From positions 248,001-312,000 of the forward strand of contig NZ_JOFQ01000004.1 of assembly GCF_000718305.1 (NCBI RefSeq): a stretch of DNA of 64,000 nucleotides. The letters run 5' to 3'. The stretch comes from Streptomyces niger (GTDB taxonomy: Bacteria > Actinomycetota > Actinomycetes > Streptomycetales > Streptomycetaceae). The notes under the pieces were generated by a model that was not told the origin of the DNA, did no database searches, and worked only from the letters and a program-made list of their open reading frames with translations. The translations under genes and the position numbers were made by a program. Each line of letters opens with the position of its first letter. Position 1 is the first letter of the stretch. Below are positions 8,189-15,637 of this stretch, piece by piece.

Positions 8189-9163
8189 TCACAGAACGAT
8201 ATGACCGTCGGTCAGCGCCTCGGCCAGCGTTTCCGTTCCGTCCGCCACCGTCTGCCAGGCCGCCGCGCGGAGCCAGGCGCGCTTCAAGGCGAGGTGCACG
8301 TCCGCCTCCCAGGTGAATCCCGTTCCGCCGTGCACCTGTAGGCAGTCCCGGGCATTGCCCGTGGCGGCCTCGTCGGCGAGCAGCTTCGCGCCGGCCACCT
8401 CGACCGGGTCGCCGGTGACGGACGCCGCGTAGACGGCGCTCCGGGCGACCTCCACCCGTACCAGCATCTCCGCACACAGGTGCTTGACGGCCTGGAAGGA
8501 GCCGATCGGCGCCCCGAACTGCTCCCGCTGCCGCGCGTACGCCACCGCCGCCTCCAGCGCGCGCACGGCGCCGCCCAGCTGCTGCGCCGCGGTCAGCAGC
8601 GCGGCGTCGCGACGGAGCCGGCCCACGTCCACCGCGTACGGCGCGCCGGACGGGCCGTCGAGGAGCCGGGCGAGCGGCGTGAGCGGGTCGACCGAGCGCA
8701 CCGCCGCCGTCCGCAGCTCCCCGGCCGCGTACCGGTGGGCGGCGTCGGCCCCCACCACGATCACCTCGTCGCAGTCGGCCGGGTGGTCCCACAGCACGGG
8801 CGCCGCCGTCGCGTCGCACAGCCCCGCGATCCGCTCGCCGGTCGCCGCCCCGTCCACGGCGCCCGCCAGCAGCACCCCCGCCACCAGGGGGCCCGGCAGC
8901 AGCGCCCGCCCGGCCTCCTCCATGACCAGGACCGCTTCCTGCGGCCCGAGCCCGGTACCGCCCGCCGCCTCGGGCAGCAGCAGCGAGAAGAAGCCCGCGC
9001 CGGCCAGCTCACGCCACAGGCCGCGGTCCAGCACGGGCCCGTCGCCCGCCGCCTCGTACGCGGCCACCGCGGCCCGCAGCCGCTCCGTGGGGAACCGCCC
9101 GGCGAGCAGCTCGCGGACGCCGGTACGCAGCGCCCGCTGGTCTTCGGAGAGCTGGAAGTCCAC
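8189..9163 (-). CDS. Acyl-CoA dehydrogenase (short form, second of pair)
   Basis: A 324-aa protein of the acyl-CoA dehydrogenase fold, shorter than the usual ~380 residues. It starts at a GTG (VDFQLSEDQRALRTGVRELL), two bases after the stop of the larger dehydrogenase, so translation is coupled. The C-terminal FAD/substrate domain is clear: REQFGAPIGSFQAVKHLCAEM, then QVHGGTGFTWEADVHL. The middle beta domain is degenerate, as in the FadE partner subunits that form alpha2-beta2 heterotetramers with a second dehydrogenase, for example in actinobacterial sterol and acyl side-chain oxidation. By family knowledge such pairs share one active site. I infer the same here. Confidence 0.88.
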   Translation of the reverse strand: MDFQLSEDQRALRTGVRELLAGRFPTERLRAAVAAYEAAGDGPVLDRGLWRELAGAGFFSLLLPEAAGGTGLGPQEAVLVMEEAGRALLPGPLVAGVLLAGAVDGAATGERIAGLCDATAAPVLWDHPADCDEVIVVGADAAHRYAAGELRTAAVRSVDPLTPLARLLDGPSGAPYAVDVGRLRRDAALLTAAQQLGGAVRALEAAVAYARQREQFGAPIGSFQAVKHLCAEMLVRVEVARSAVYAASVTGDPVEVAGAKLLADEAATGNARDCLQVHGGTGFTWEADVHLALKRAWLRAAAWQTVADGTETLAEALTDGHIVL

Positions 9164-9165
9164 GG

Positions 9166-10320
9166 TCAGCGTCCCTTCGGGAGGCCGAGGATCCGCTCGG
9201 CGACGATGTTCCGCTGGATCTGGGAGGTGCCGGCCGCGATCGTGTACGAGAGGGACGAGAGCCGGTCGGCGACCCACTCGTGGTCCGCGTCGAGCGCCCC
9301 GGCGCCCAGCACCTCGGCGGCCGCGTCGTACAGCTCCTGCCGGGCGTGCGAGTACCGCAGCTTGAAGACGGAGCCGCCGACGCCCGGCACCCCGCCGCCC
9401 GCCTGGGCCGCGCTGACGTTCCACTGCGTGAGCCGCCACAGCGCGGCGAACTCCGCGGCCAGCCGCCCCAGCCGGCGCCGCAGCACCGCGTCGTCCCAGC
9501 GGCCGTTCCCGCGCGCCGTACGGGCCAGCGCGGCCAGCACCCGATGGCAGGCCACCACCTCGCCCACGAAGGCGGTGCCGCGTTCGAAGGAGAGGGTCAC
9601 CATCGTCACGCGCCAGCCGTCGTTCTCGGCCCCCACCCGGTTCGCGACCGGCACCCGCACCTCGTCGAGGAAGACCTCGGCGAACTCCGTCGAGCCGGCG
9701 AGCGTACGCAGTGGGCGCACGGTGATGCCGGGCGCGTCCATGGGCATCGCGAGCCAGCTGATGCCCCGGTGCCGGGGCGCTCCGGGGTTGGTGCGGACCA
9801 GCAGTTCGCACCAGTCGGCGACCTCGGCGTGCGAGGTCCACAGCTTGCTGCCGCTGACCACATAGAAGTCGCCGTCCCGCACCGCCTTCGTGCGCAGCGC
9901 AGCCAGGTCGGACCCGGCCGCCGGCTCGCTGAAGCCCTGGCACCAGATCTCCTCGCCGCGCAGGATCGGCGGCAGCCAGCGGGCGCGCTGCTCCGCCGTG
10001 CCCTCGGCGGCGACGGTCGGCCCGGCGTGCAGCAGGCCGACGAAGTTCGCTCCTACGTACGGCGCGCCCGCGCGTTCGGTCTCCTCCAGGAAGATCAGGT
10101 GCTGGGTGGGCGTCGCACCACGCCCGCCGGCGTCGGCCGGCCAGTGCAGTCCCGCGTATCCGGCGTCGTACAGCATCCGCTGCCAGGCCGTGTCGTACGC
10201 CCGGCGACCGGGCCAGTCGGCCGCGGCGGGCTTCGGGGGCAGCTTCGGCAGCACTTCGGAGAGCCACGCCCGCAGCCGGGCGCGGAAGGACTCCTCCTCG
10301 GCCGTGTACGTGAGGTCCAT
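9166..10320 (-). CDS. Acyl-CoA dehydrogenase (large form, first of pair)
   Basis: A 384-aa flavoprotein dehydrogenase. The N-terminal helical domain begins MDLTYTAEEESFRARLRAWL. The FAD/substrate motifs are WCQGFSEPAAGSDLAAL and the SKLWTSHAEVADW strand. The C-terminal motif is YTIAAGTSQIQRNIVAERILGLPKGR. It oxidises an acyl-CoA to the enoyl-CoA, passing electrons to electron-transfer flavoprotein. Its ATG overlaps the stop of the amidohydrolase by one base (TGATG) and it is followed directly by the smaller dehydrogenase, so the three genes 11516 to 8189 form one operon. The neighbouring beta-oxidation-type genes fit the call. Confidence 0.93.
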   Translation of the reverse strand: MDLTYTAEEESFRARLRAWLSEVLPKLPPKPAAADWPGRRAYDTAWQRMLYDAGYAGLHWPADAGGRGATPTQHLIFLEETERAGAPYVGANFVGLLHAGPTVAAEGTAEQRARWLPPILRGEEIWCQGFSEPAAGSDLAALRTKAVRDGDFYVVSGSKLWTSHAEVADWCELLVRTNPGAPRHRGISWLAMPMDAPGITVRPLRTLAGSTEFAEVFLDEVRVPVANRVGAENDGWRVTMVTLSFERGTAFVGEVVACHRVLAALARTARGNGRWDDAVLRRRLGRLAAEFAALWRLTQWNVSAAQAGGGVPGVGGSVFKLRYSHARQELYDAAAEVLGAGALDADHEWVADRLSSLSYTIAAGTSQIQRNIVAERILGLPKGR

Positions 10321-11516
10321 CAGCGGACCCGGTCGAAGTCCAGGCCCAGCATACGGATGGCGTTCCCGCGCATCAGCTTGTACGTGGTCTCGTCGTCCAG
10401 CCCCTTCACGTGGTCGAGCGCGACCTCCTTCGTGTGCGGGAAGGTCGAGTCGACGTGCGGGTAGTCCGTCTCGAAGGTCGCGTTGTCCCGGCCGACCACG
10501 TCCAGCGAGGCGACCCCGTGCTTGTCCCGGAAGAAGCAGCAGAAGATCTGCCGGTAGTAGTACGTCGAGGGCGGCTCGGGGATCAGGTCGCGCACCCCGC
10601 CCCAGGCCCGGTGCTCCTCCCACACGTCGTCGGCCCGTTCCAGCGCGTACGGGATCCAGCCCATCTGGCCCTCGCTGTAGGCCAGCTTCAGCCGCGGGAA
10701 CCGCACCAGGACGCCGCTGAACAGGAAGTCCATCATCGAGGCCATCGCGTTGTTGAAGGACAGCGAGGCCTGGACGGCGGGCGGCGCGTCCGGGGAGGCG
10801 GCGGGCATCTGGGAGCTGGACCCGATGTGCATGTTGACGACCGTGCCGGTCTCCTCGCAGACGGCGAAGAAGGGGTCCCAGTAGCCGCTGTGGATGGACG
10901 GCAGGCCGAGGTGGGTGGGGATCTCGCTGAACGTCACCGCACGCACGCCGCGCGCCGCGTTGCGCCGCACCTCGGCGACGGCGAGGTCGATGTTCCAGAG
11001 CGGCATGATGCACAGCGGGATCAGCCGGCCGCCGCTGTCACCGCACCACTCCTCGACCATCCAGTCGTTGTACGCCCGCACGCACGCCAGCGCGACCTCC
11101 TTGTCGTGCGCCTCCGCGAAGGTCTGGCCGCAGAAACGGGGGAAGGTCGGGAAGCAGAGGGACGCCTCGACGTGGTTGAGGTCCATGTCCTTGAGCCGCT
11201 CGGCCGGGTCCCAGCAGCCGGGGCGCATCTCGGCGCGGGTGATGCCCTCCAGGGTCATCTCGTCGCGGTCGAAGCCGACGGCGGCGATGTTGCGCTTGTA
11301 CGGGAACCTCAGGTCCTCGTAGAGCCACCAGTCGGTGGGCGGTCCTTCGGGGTCCATGGTGATGACGTACCTGCCGCCCACGTACTCCAGCTCGCCGATG
11401 CCGGCGGTCAGGGGTTTGGGCCCGCGGTCCCGGTACTTCTCCGGCAGCCAGGTCTCGAAGAGGTGCGCGGGTTCGATGACGTGGTCGTCGACGCTGATGA
11501 TGCGCGGTAGCTCCAT
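10320..11516 (-). CDS. Amidohydrolase-family metal-dependent hydrolase/decarboxylase (PF04909 type)
   Basis: A 398-aa TIM-barrel protein. The first metal motif of this branch is seen as ISVDDHVIEP. Later elements are DMDLNHVEASLCFPTFPRFCG, the VNMHIGSSSQ strand, LAYSEGQMGWIPYALERAD and the FETDYPHVDSTFPHT motif near the C-terminus, where the conserved Asp-x-Pro-His lies. The family includes decarboxylases and ring-opening hydrolases, and the substrate cannot be told here. It is the first gene of the operon with two acyl-CoA dehydrogenases. GGGGAG precedes the ATG, and a 15-bp palindrome sits 20 bp upstream of it. Confidence 0.88.
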   Translation of the reverse strand: MELPRIISVDDHVIEPAHLFETWLPEKYRDRGPKPLTAGIGELEYVGGRYVITMDPEGPPTDWWLYEDLRFPYKRNIAAVGFDRDEMTLEGITRAEMRPGCWDPAERLKDMDLNHVEASLCFPTFPRFCGQTFAEAHDKEVALACVRAYNDWMVEEWCGDSGGRLIPLCIMPLWNIDLAVAEVRRNAARGVRAVTFSEIPTHLGLPSIHSGYWDPFFAVCEETGTVVNMHIGSSSQMPAASPDAPPAVQASLSFNNAMASMMDFLFSGVLVRFPRLKLAYSEGQMGWIPYALERADDVWEEHRAWGGVRDLIPEPPSTYYYRQIFCCFFRDKHGVASLDVVGRDNATFETDYPHVDSTFPHTKEVALDHVKGLDDETTYKLMRGNAIRMLGLDFDRVR

Positions 11517-11535
11517 CGGACTCCCCTGTCGTTTT

Positions 11536-11550
11536 CTGATGACCCGTCAG
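11536..11550. promoter_or_regulatory. Operator-like palindrome CTGATG-ACC-CGTCAG
   Basis: Second copy of the shared 15-bp pattern (6-bp arms with one mismatch, 3-bp spacer), 20 bp upstream of the amidohydrolase start. The position relative to the start matches the copy at 6053-6067 (23 bp). A further half-like stretch GATGACCGTCAGG follows at 11550-11562. Confidence 0.6.
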
Positions 11551-11623
11551 ATGACCGTCAGGTGCAGGCTAACCCCCGCCCTCTGGACAGACAAGGCGCA
11601 CAGCCCTACGCTCGCGATTAAAC

Positions 11624-11638
11624 CTGACGTGGCGTCAG
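11624..11638. promoter_or_regulatory. Operator-like perfect palindrome CTGACG-TGG-CGTCAG
   Basis: The best copy of the shared motif: perfect 6-bp arms and a 3-bp spacer. It lies on the rightward side of the divergent region and is followed by a GGGAGG ribosome site at 11645-11650 and then by the broken acyl-CoA ligase frame. It therefore looks like the operator of a gene that has since been deleted. Confidence 0.65.
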
Positions 11639-11641
11639 ATA

Positions 11642-11995
11642 CGTGGGAGGGACGGGCGTCTGACCGCCGAGACGCTGTGGGAACTGGTGTGCGCGGTCGT
11701 GGAACGGCGGACCGGGGCCGGGGCCGGGGAGGAGGCCGGGGCCGAGGTCACAACGGAGTCGCTGGGCGCGTGGCTACGGGAGCGCGGGCTCGCCCCGCAC
11801 AAGCTGCCCGAACGGGTGGAGGTGGTGGACGCGCTCCCCCGGGGCGCGACGCTGCGCAAGGTGCTCAAGGCCGAGCTGCGCGCCCGCTTCACGCCGGGCG
11901 CATGCGGGGTGACGGGCACGTGCGGGGCGACGGGGAGCGAGGCGGCGGAGAGCGGGGCGCCTCAGGGGCGGAAGGACGTGGACGCCTGCTCGTAG
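11642..11995 (+). pseudogene. Remnant of an acyl-CoA synthetase (C-terminal AMP-binding domain only)
   Basis: The frame reads DGRLTAETLWELVCAVVERR, then TESLGAWLRERGLAPHKLPE, then RVEVVDALPRGATLRKVLKA. This is the end of the C-terminal lid domain of fatty-acid/aryl-CoA ligases, in which the segment KLPERVEVVDALPR..KVLK is diagnostic. The ~400 residues that hold the AMP-binding motifs are missing, and no ATG or GTG sits at a proper distance from the GGGAGG at 11645. The first GTG (11687) falls inside the domain. I read it as an internal deletion joining the promoter region to the gene's last ~200 bp. The frame then runs on without similarity to a TAG at 11993 and overlaps the convergent pseudokinase gene by 34 bp. 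Confidence 0.75.
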
Positions 11996-14900
11996 AAGCG
12001 GTCCACCTCGGCCCGGTCTCGGTCCGGGCCGATGGCCAGGACGAGGTGGTAACGGCCCTTGTCCAGCAGCGCCATGTTGCGCGCGTACGTCGCGGCGTCG
12101 CTGTCCTCGCCCCAGGTGAACGTGCCCTCGGCCATGGATGTGCGGCCGACGTCGGTACGCCGCACCCCCGAGGTCGAAGTCCAGCTCGCGTCCCGGAACG
12201 ACGCCAGCTCCGCCTCCTTGTCCTGCTGGTACGCCATCGGGTCGGAGCCGTACCGCTTCGCGGTGTCCCGGCCCGGCACGACGATCAGCGTGAAGCCGCC
12301 CTTGGTGTACCGCACCTGTCCCCGGGCGTTCTTGGCGTGCCGCTGCCAGCCCTTGCGCACGGCGATCCGGAAGCCCTCGGGGTCGTCGCGCATCTCGAAG
12401 CCGTCGGCGAGGCCGGCCGGCGCCGTGGTCTGGGAGTGGCTGCTCCCGGGGCCCGTGCTCCCCGGTCGCGACCGCGCCGGGTCGGGCGCGTGCGCACCGG
12501 TCGCGGCTCCGCTGGGGCCGGCGCTCCGCACGCCCCCGGAGGCGCCCGTGTCCGAGCCGGACTCGGGCAGGAAGAGCACGGCGATCAGTACCGCCCCGAC
12601 GACCAGCAGCAGTACGAGGCCGAGCAGCAGCATGCCCAGCCGCCGGGGGCCGCCGCGGGGCGCTCGGTCGCGGCCCGGCTGCGGCTCCCGCCGGCGCCCA
12701 CGGGGACCGTCGTGGTCACGGAAGCCGCTCTCCTGGTCAAGGAAGGCACTTCCTTGACCACGGAAACCCTCGTGTTCACGGAATTCCTCGCGCTCACGGA
12801 GGCCGCCGTGCTCGCGCGAGCCTTCGTGCTCACGGAAGCCGTCGTAGTGGTGCGGCGGAGGTGGCGGTGCGGGGCGCGCGGGGGGCGCCGGCGTGGGCCG
12901 GGCCGCGGGTCGGGCCGCGCGGGGCGGCGCGGGCTTGTGCGGGCGCTCGCCCCGGCCCGGGCGCGGCTTCTTGTGCCGGCCACGGCGTACGAGCTCACCG
13001 CGGCGCCGCACGATCGGCAGCCGGCGCGGATCGCCGTTCGGCCCGAGGGCCGGCACGGTCACCACGGCCTGCCCCGCGTCCGGCTCCGGCGCCGTACGGA
13101 CCAGCGAGCTCAGCCAGCCGCGCAGCTCCTCGAAGTCCGGGCGATCGGTCGGGTCCTGACGCAGCAGCGACTCCACCACGGGGCGCAGCGCGCCGCACTC
13201 CTCGGCCTGCGCGGGCGGGCGCGCGCACACCAACTGGACCAGTTCGGCGGCGCTGTCCTCGGGGTACGGGGCGTGGCCCTGCACGCTGCGGAACAGCAGG
13301 GCGCCGAGCGCCCAGAGGTCGGTGGCGGGTCCGACGGGCGGCGCGAGCCGCCAGTTGGCGTGCACGGGGCCGGCCTGCTCGGGGGCCCAGCGCTCGGTGA
13401 CCGCGCCCACCATGGTGATCCGCGCCTGCCGCGCCCGCTCGGCCGCGAGCACGCTCCCGGATCCCGCGCCGGCGACCGAGCCGGTGGCCGAGCCGGTGAC
13501 CATGCCGGAGTACGCGCCGATCTCCGCGCCGGGCCGCGTGCCGGTCGGCGCGCCGGCGCGCGGCCCGGGAACGCCACCCGACGCGGGCGGGCCCCCTGCC
13601 GGCGGACGCGGCCCAGGCGGGCCGAGAGGCGCAGCGCCCGTGCCCGGACCCGATGCGGGCGGGCCGACAGGGCCGGCGCCCGGCCCGGTCGGGCTCGTGG
13701 GCAGGGCCTGCGTACCGCTCTGTGGGCGGCGCACCGGACCCGGCAGTCCGCCGCCGTACGTGGCGCTGCCGGGCCGGGCCGGCTGTCGTGCGGCGGGCGG
13801 CACCCCGTTCCCCTGCCGCTGGGCGCCGCCGGCCTGGCCCCGTTGCGGTACCCCCGGCGGGCCGGGCGGCAGCTGCGGAGTGCCGGGCGTCGCCCCGGCC
13901 GGACGGCCCTGCGGCGCGGCGGACTGCCCCGGCGGGCCGGGCCGGTGCTGCGGTACGCCGGGAGGCCCCGGCGGAACGGCACCCGACTGCGGGGCGGCGA
14001 ACGCGCTCGGCGGGCTGGGTTGGTCGGGCGGGCCGGCCGGGTTGGCGGAACGGTTTCCCTGGTCCGGCAGACCTTGTGCCGCGTGCGTGTCGTGCGCGGT
14101 GCGCGCCGCCGTGGCCCCCGCCCGGTAGGCGGCGATCGCCCCGGCCCGCGCCCGCCGCGGGTCGTCCTCGGCCCCCCGGCCCGGCTGCCGTCCGGCCTCC
14201 GGCACGGCCCGCGTCACCCCGCCGCGCCCGGCCCCTTCCGCCGCCGACACCCGCGGCCCGGCCGCCCGCGGCGCCTGACCACTCCCGGCCGCCCCGACCA
14301 CCCCGGAGCTCCCGGAAGCTCCCGCACCCGCATTCCGGCCGCTTCCCGCATCCGCAGTCCGACCGTCACCCGCGTCCCGACCGCCTCCCATACCCGCAGT
14401 CCGACCGTCACCCGCATCCCGGCCACTTCCCGCACCCGCGTTCCGACCGTCACCCGCGCCCGCAGTCCGGCCGACACCCGCATCCCAGCCGCCTCCCGCA
14501 CCCGCGGTCCGGCCGTCACCCGCGCCCGCCTCCCGGTCGCCTCCCGCACCCGTACCTCGACCGTCATCCGCCCCCCGGCCGCCCCCAGCTCCCGCGCCCG
14601 GGCCGCTCCGGTCGGTTGTCCTCGTGCCGCCCGCGCGCCATTCACGGACGGCGCCCGGGTGCGTGGCACCCGGGGGCGGGGCGGAGGCGCGGGGGGTCGG
14701 GTCGTAGCCGCAGAGGGCTTCTTCCGCGGCGCCGGCGGCCAGGCCGGTGAGGACGACGCGGCCGTCGTCGCAGACGAGGACCGTGCGCGGGGTGATGTTG
14801 CGGTGCGTCCAGCCGTGCGCGTGCAGGGCGCGCAGGGCCGTGAGGACGTCGGCGGCGATCTCGGCCGCGCGGTGCGGGGTCAGCGTTTCCTCGGCGAGCA

Positions 14901-15372
14901 GCGCGGACAGCGGGCGCGCGGGGACCCGTTCGCTGACGATCCACAGGCTGCCGTCCTGCGCGAAGACGTCGAAGACCTGGTCGAGCCGGGGGTGGTCGGG
15001 AAGGCGCGCGGCGGCCGTCGCGGCTTCCAGGGCGCGCCGCACCACGGGGTCGGCCGGGTCGCGGTCGGCCCGCGAGCCCGCACCCGTACCGCCGTGCCCC
15101 GCGCCCGCTCCGGTACGCCGCCCCCGGCTGCCGCCCGCGCCGCCGTACCCCCGGCCGGTCCCGCCGTCCGTGTCGTAGCCGTACGCGTCGTGGGGCCCGT
15201 GGTCGTCGACCAGCTCCGCATCCACGACTTCCGGGAGCGGGACCTGACGGATCAGCACTTCCTGTCCGCTGCGCGTGTCCAGCGCGCGGATCAGGGACGG
15301 TTCGGGCGCGTCCGGTGGCGGCACCGGAAGGCGGTAGCGCTCGGCGAGCACTCGCCCCGCGTACTCGTCCAC
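11962..15372 (-). CDS. Transmembrane Ser/Thr pseudokinase with a ~450-residue insert in the activation-loop position
   Basis: A 1136-aa protein (GTG start after GGGGAGG). The N-lobe (1-160) lacks a clear Gly-rich loop and the VAIK lysine (VLIRQV). The catalytic loop reads HRN at 190-192 in place of HRD, and TGL at 209-211 stands where DFG should be, so it should not phosphorylate. The C-lobe resumes with WAPEQAG at 662-668 (the APE motif), then ATDLWALGALLF and a RPDFEELRGWL end. Between 211 and 662 lies a Gly/Ala/Asp repeat stretch followed by Pro/Gly-rich sequence. A Pro/His/Arg-rich linker, one membrane helix at about 912-937 and an outer domain of ~150 residues follow. It lies downstream of an active kinase with a similar outer domain. 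A regulatory or scaffold role is inferred. Confidence 0.85.
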   Translation of the reverse strand: MDEYAGRVLAERYRLPVPPPDAPEPSLIRALDTRSGQEVLIRQVPLPEVVDAELVDDHGPHDAYGYDTDGGTGRGYGGAGGSRGRRTGAGAGHGGTGAGSRADRDPADPVVRRALEAATAAARLPDHPRLDQVFDVFAQDGSLWIVSERVPARPLSALLAEETLTPHRAAEIAADVLTALRALHAHGWTHRNITPRTVLVCDDGRVVLTGLAAGAAEEALCGYDPTPRASAPPPGATHPGAVREWRAGGTRTTDRSGPGAGAGGGRGADDGRGTGAGGDREAGAGDGRTAGAGGGWDAGVGRTAGAGDGRNAGAGSGRDAGDGRTAGMGGGRDAGDGRTADAGSGRNAGAGASGSSGVVGAAGSGQAPRAAGPRVSAAEGAGRGGVTRAVPEAGRQPGRGAEDDPRRARAGAIAAYRAGATAARTAHDTHAAQGLPDQGNRSANPAGPPDQPSPPSAFAAPQSGAVPPGPPGVPQHRPGPPGQSAAPQGRPAGATPGTPQLPPGPPGVPQRGQAGGAQRQGNGVPPAARQPARPGSATYGGGLPGPVRRPQSGTQALPTSPTGPGAGPVGPPASGPGTGAAPLGPPGPRPPAGGPPASGGVPGPRAGAPTGTRPGAEIGAYSGMVTGSATGSVAGAGSGSVLAAERARQARITMVGAVTERWAPEQAGPVHANWRLAPPVGPATDLWALGALLFRSVQGHAPYPEDSAAELVQLVCARPPAQAEECGALRPVVESLLRQDPTDRPDFEELRGWLSSLVRTAPEPDAGQAVVTVPALGPNGDPRRLPIVRRRGELVRRGRHKKPRPGRGERPHKPAPPRAARPAARPTPAPPARPAPPPPPHHYDGFREHEGSREHGGLREREEFREHEGFRGQGSAFLDQESGFRDHDGPRGRRREPQPGRDRAPRGGPRRLGMLLLGLVLLLVVGAVLIAVLFLPESGSDTGASGGVRSAGPSGAATGAHAPDPARSRPGSTGPGSSHSQTTAPAGLADGFEMRDDPEGFRIAVRKGWQRHAKNARGQVRYTKGGFTLIVVPGRDTAKRYGSDPMAYQQDKEAELASFRDASWTSTSGVRRTDVGRTSMAEGTFTWGEDSDAATYARNMALLDKGRYHLVLAIGPDRDRAEVDRFYEQASTSFRP
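12734..12760. repeat. 27-bp perfect inverted repeat inside the pseudokinase gene
   Basis: Twelve-base arms (TGGTCAAGGAAG and its complement) with a 3-bp spacer GCA, within the linker-coding part of the pseudokinase gene. It encodes part of the GQGSAFLDQES linker, next to irregular copies of an REHEG-type repeat at about 12700-12850. Confidence 0.8.
14320..14580. repeat. Degenerate tandem repeat coding for the Gly/Ala/Asp-rich insert
   Basis: Units of 18-42 bp built on CCCGCAnnCGCAGTCCGACC and CGTCACCCGC recur about ten times. On the minus strand they encode AGAGDGRTAG, AGSGRDAG and AGSGRNAG blocks of the pseudokinase insert. The repeats are imperfect. Copy number probably varies between strains. 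Confidence 0.7.
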
Positions 15373-15637
15373 GACGCCTCCCCAGTGCGCGCGATGCCGC
15401 GGCCACCTGACGGACCGTTCCTACCCCCCGGCGGAGCGGTCCGTGGTCAGTTCCGATCGCAATACTGCCGATATACGGCCGCCTACGGTCTATGCGGTGC
15501 CACGATACGTGTCCCGGATGCGCCTGGGGACCGCTCGGCGCAACAGTCCTCACCCGTCCCGGCAGCTTTCTGCCACCGGTGCGGGCACGGACCGGCGTCA
15601 CACGCGAAACGGAAGGATCAGTCCCTCACAGGAGGGC

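Noticed and set aside
8201..8214. Palindrome TGACC-GTC-GGTCA resembling the shared operator
   Set aside because: It lies within the last codons (ALTDGH) of the acyl-CoA dehydrogenase gene and its centre differs from CTGACGnnnCGTCAG. It is explained by common codons.
14320..14580. CRISPR-like repeat array
   Set aside because: Repeats are degenerate, keep the reading frame and encode the Gly/Ala/Asp insert of the pseudokinase. There are no unique spacers and no cas genes.
15407..15421. CTGACGGACCGTTCC upstream of the pseudokinase, 13 bases identical to the copy at 6053
   Set aside because: Only one arm fits the operator, and the kinase unit has no link to the catabolic island. The stretch is better described as part of a CTGAC..GGACCG/CGGTCC inverted repeat of unclear role.
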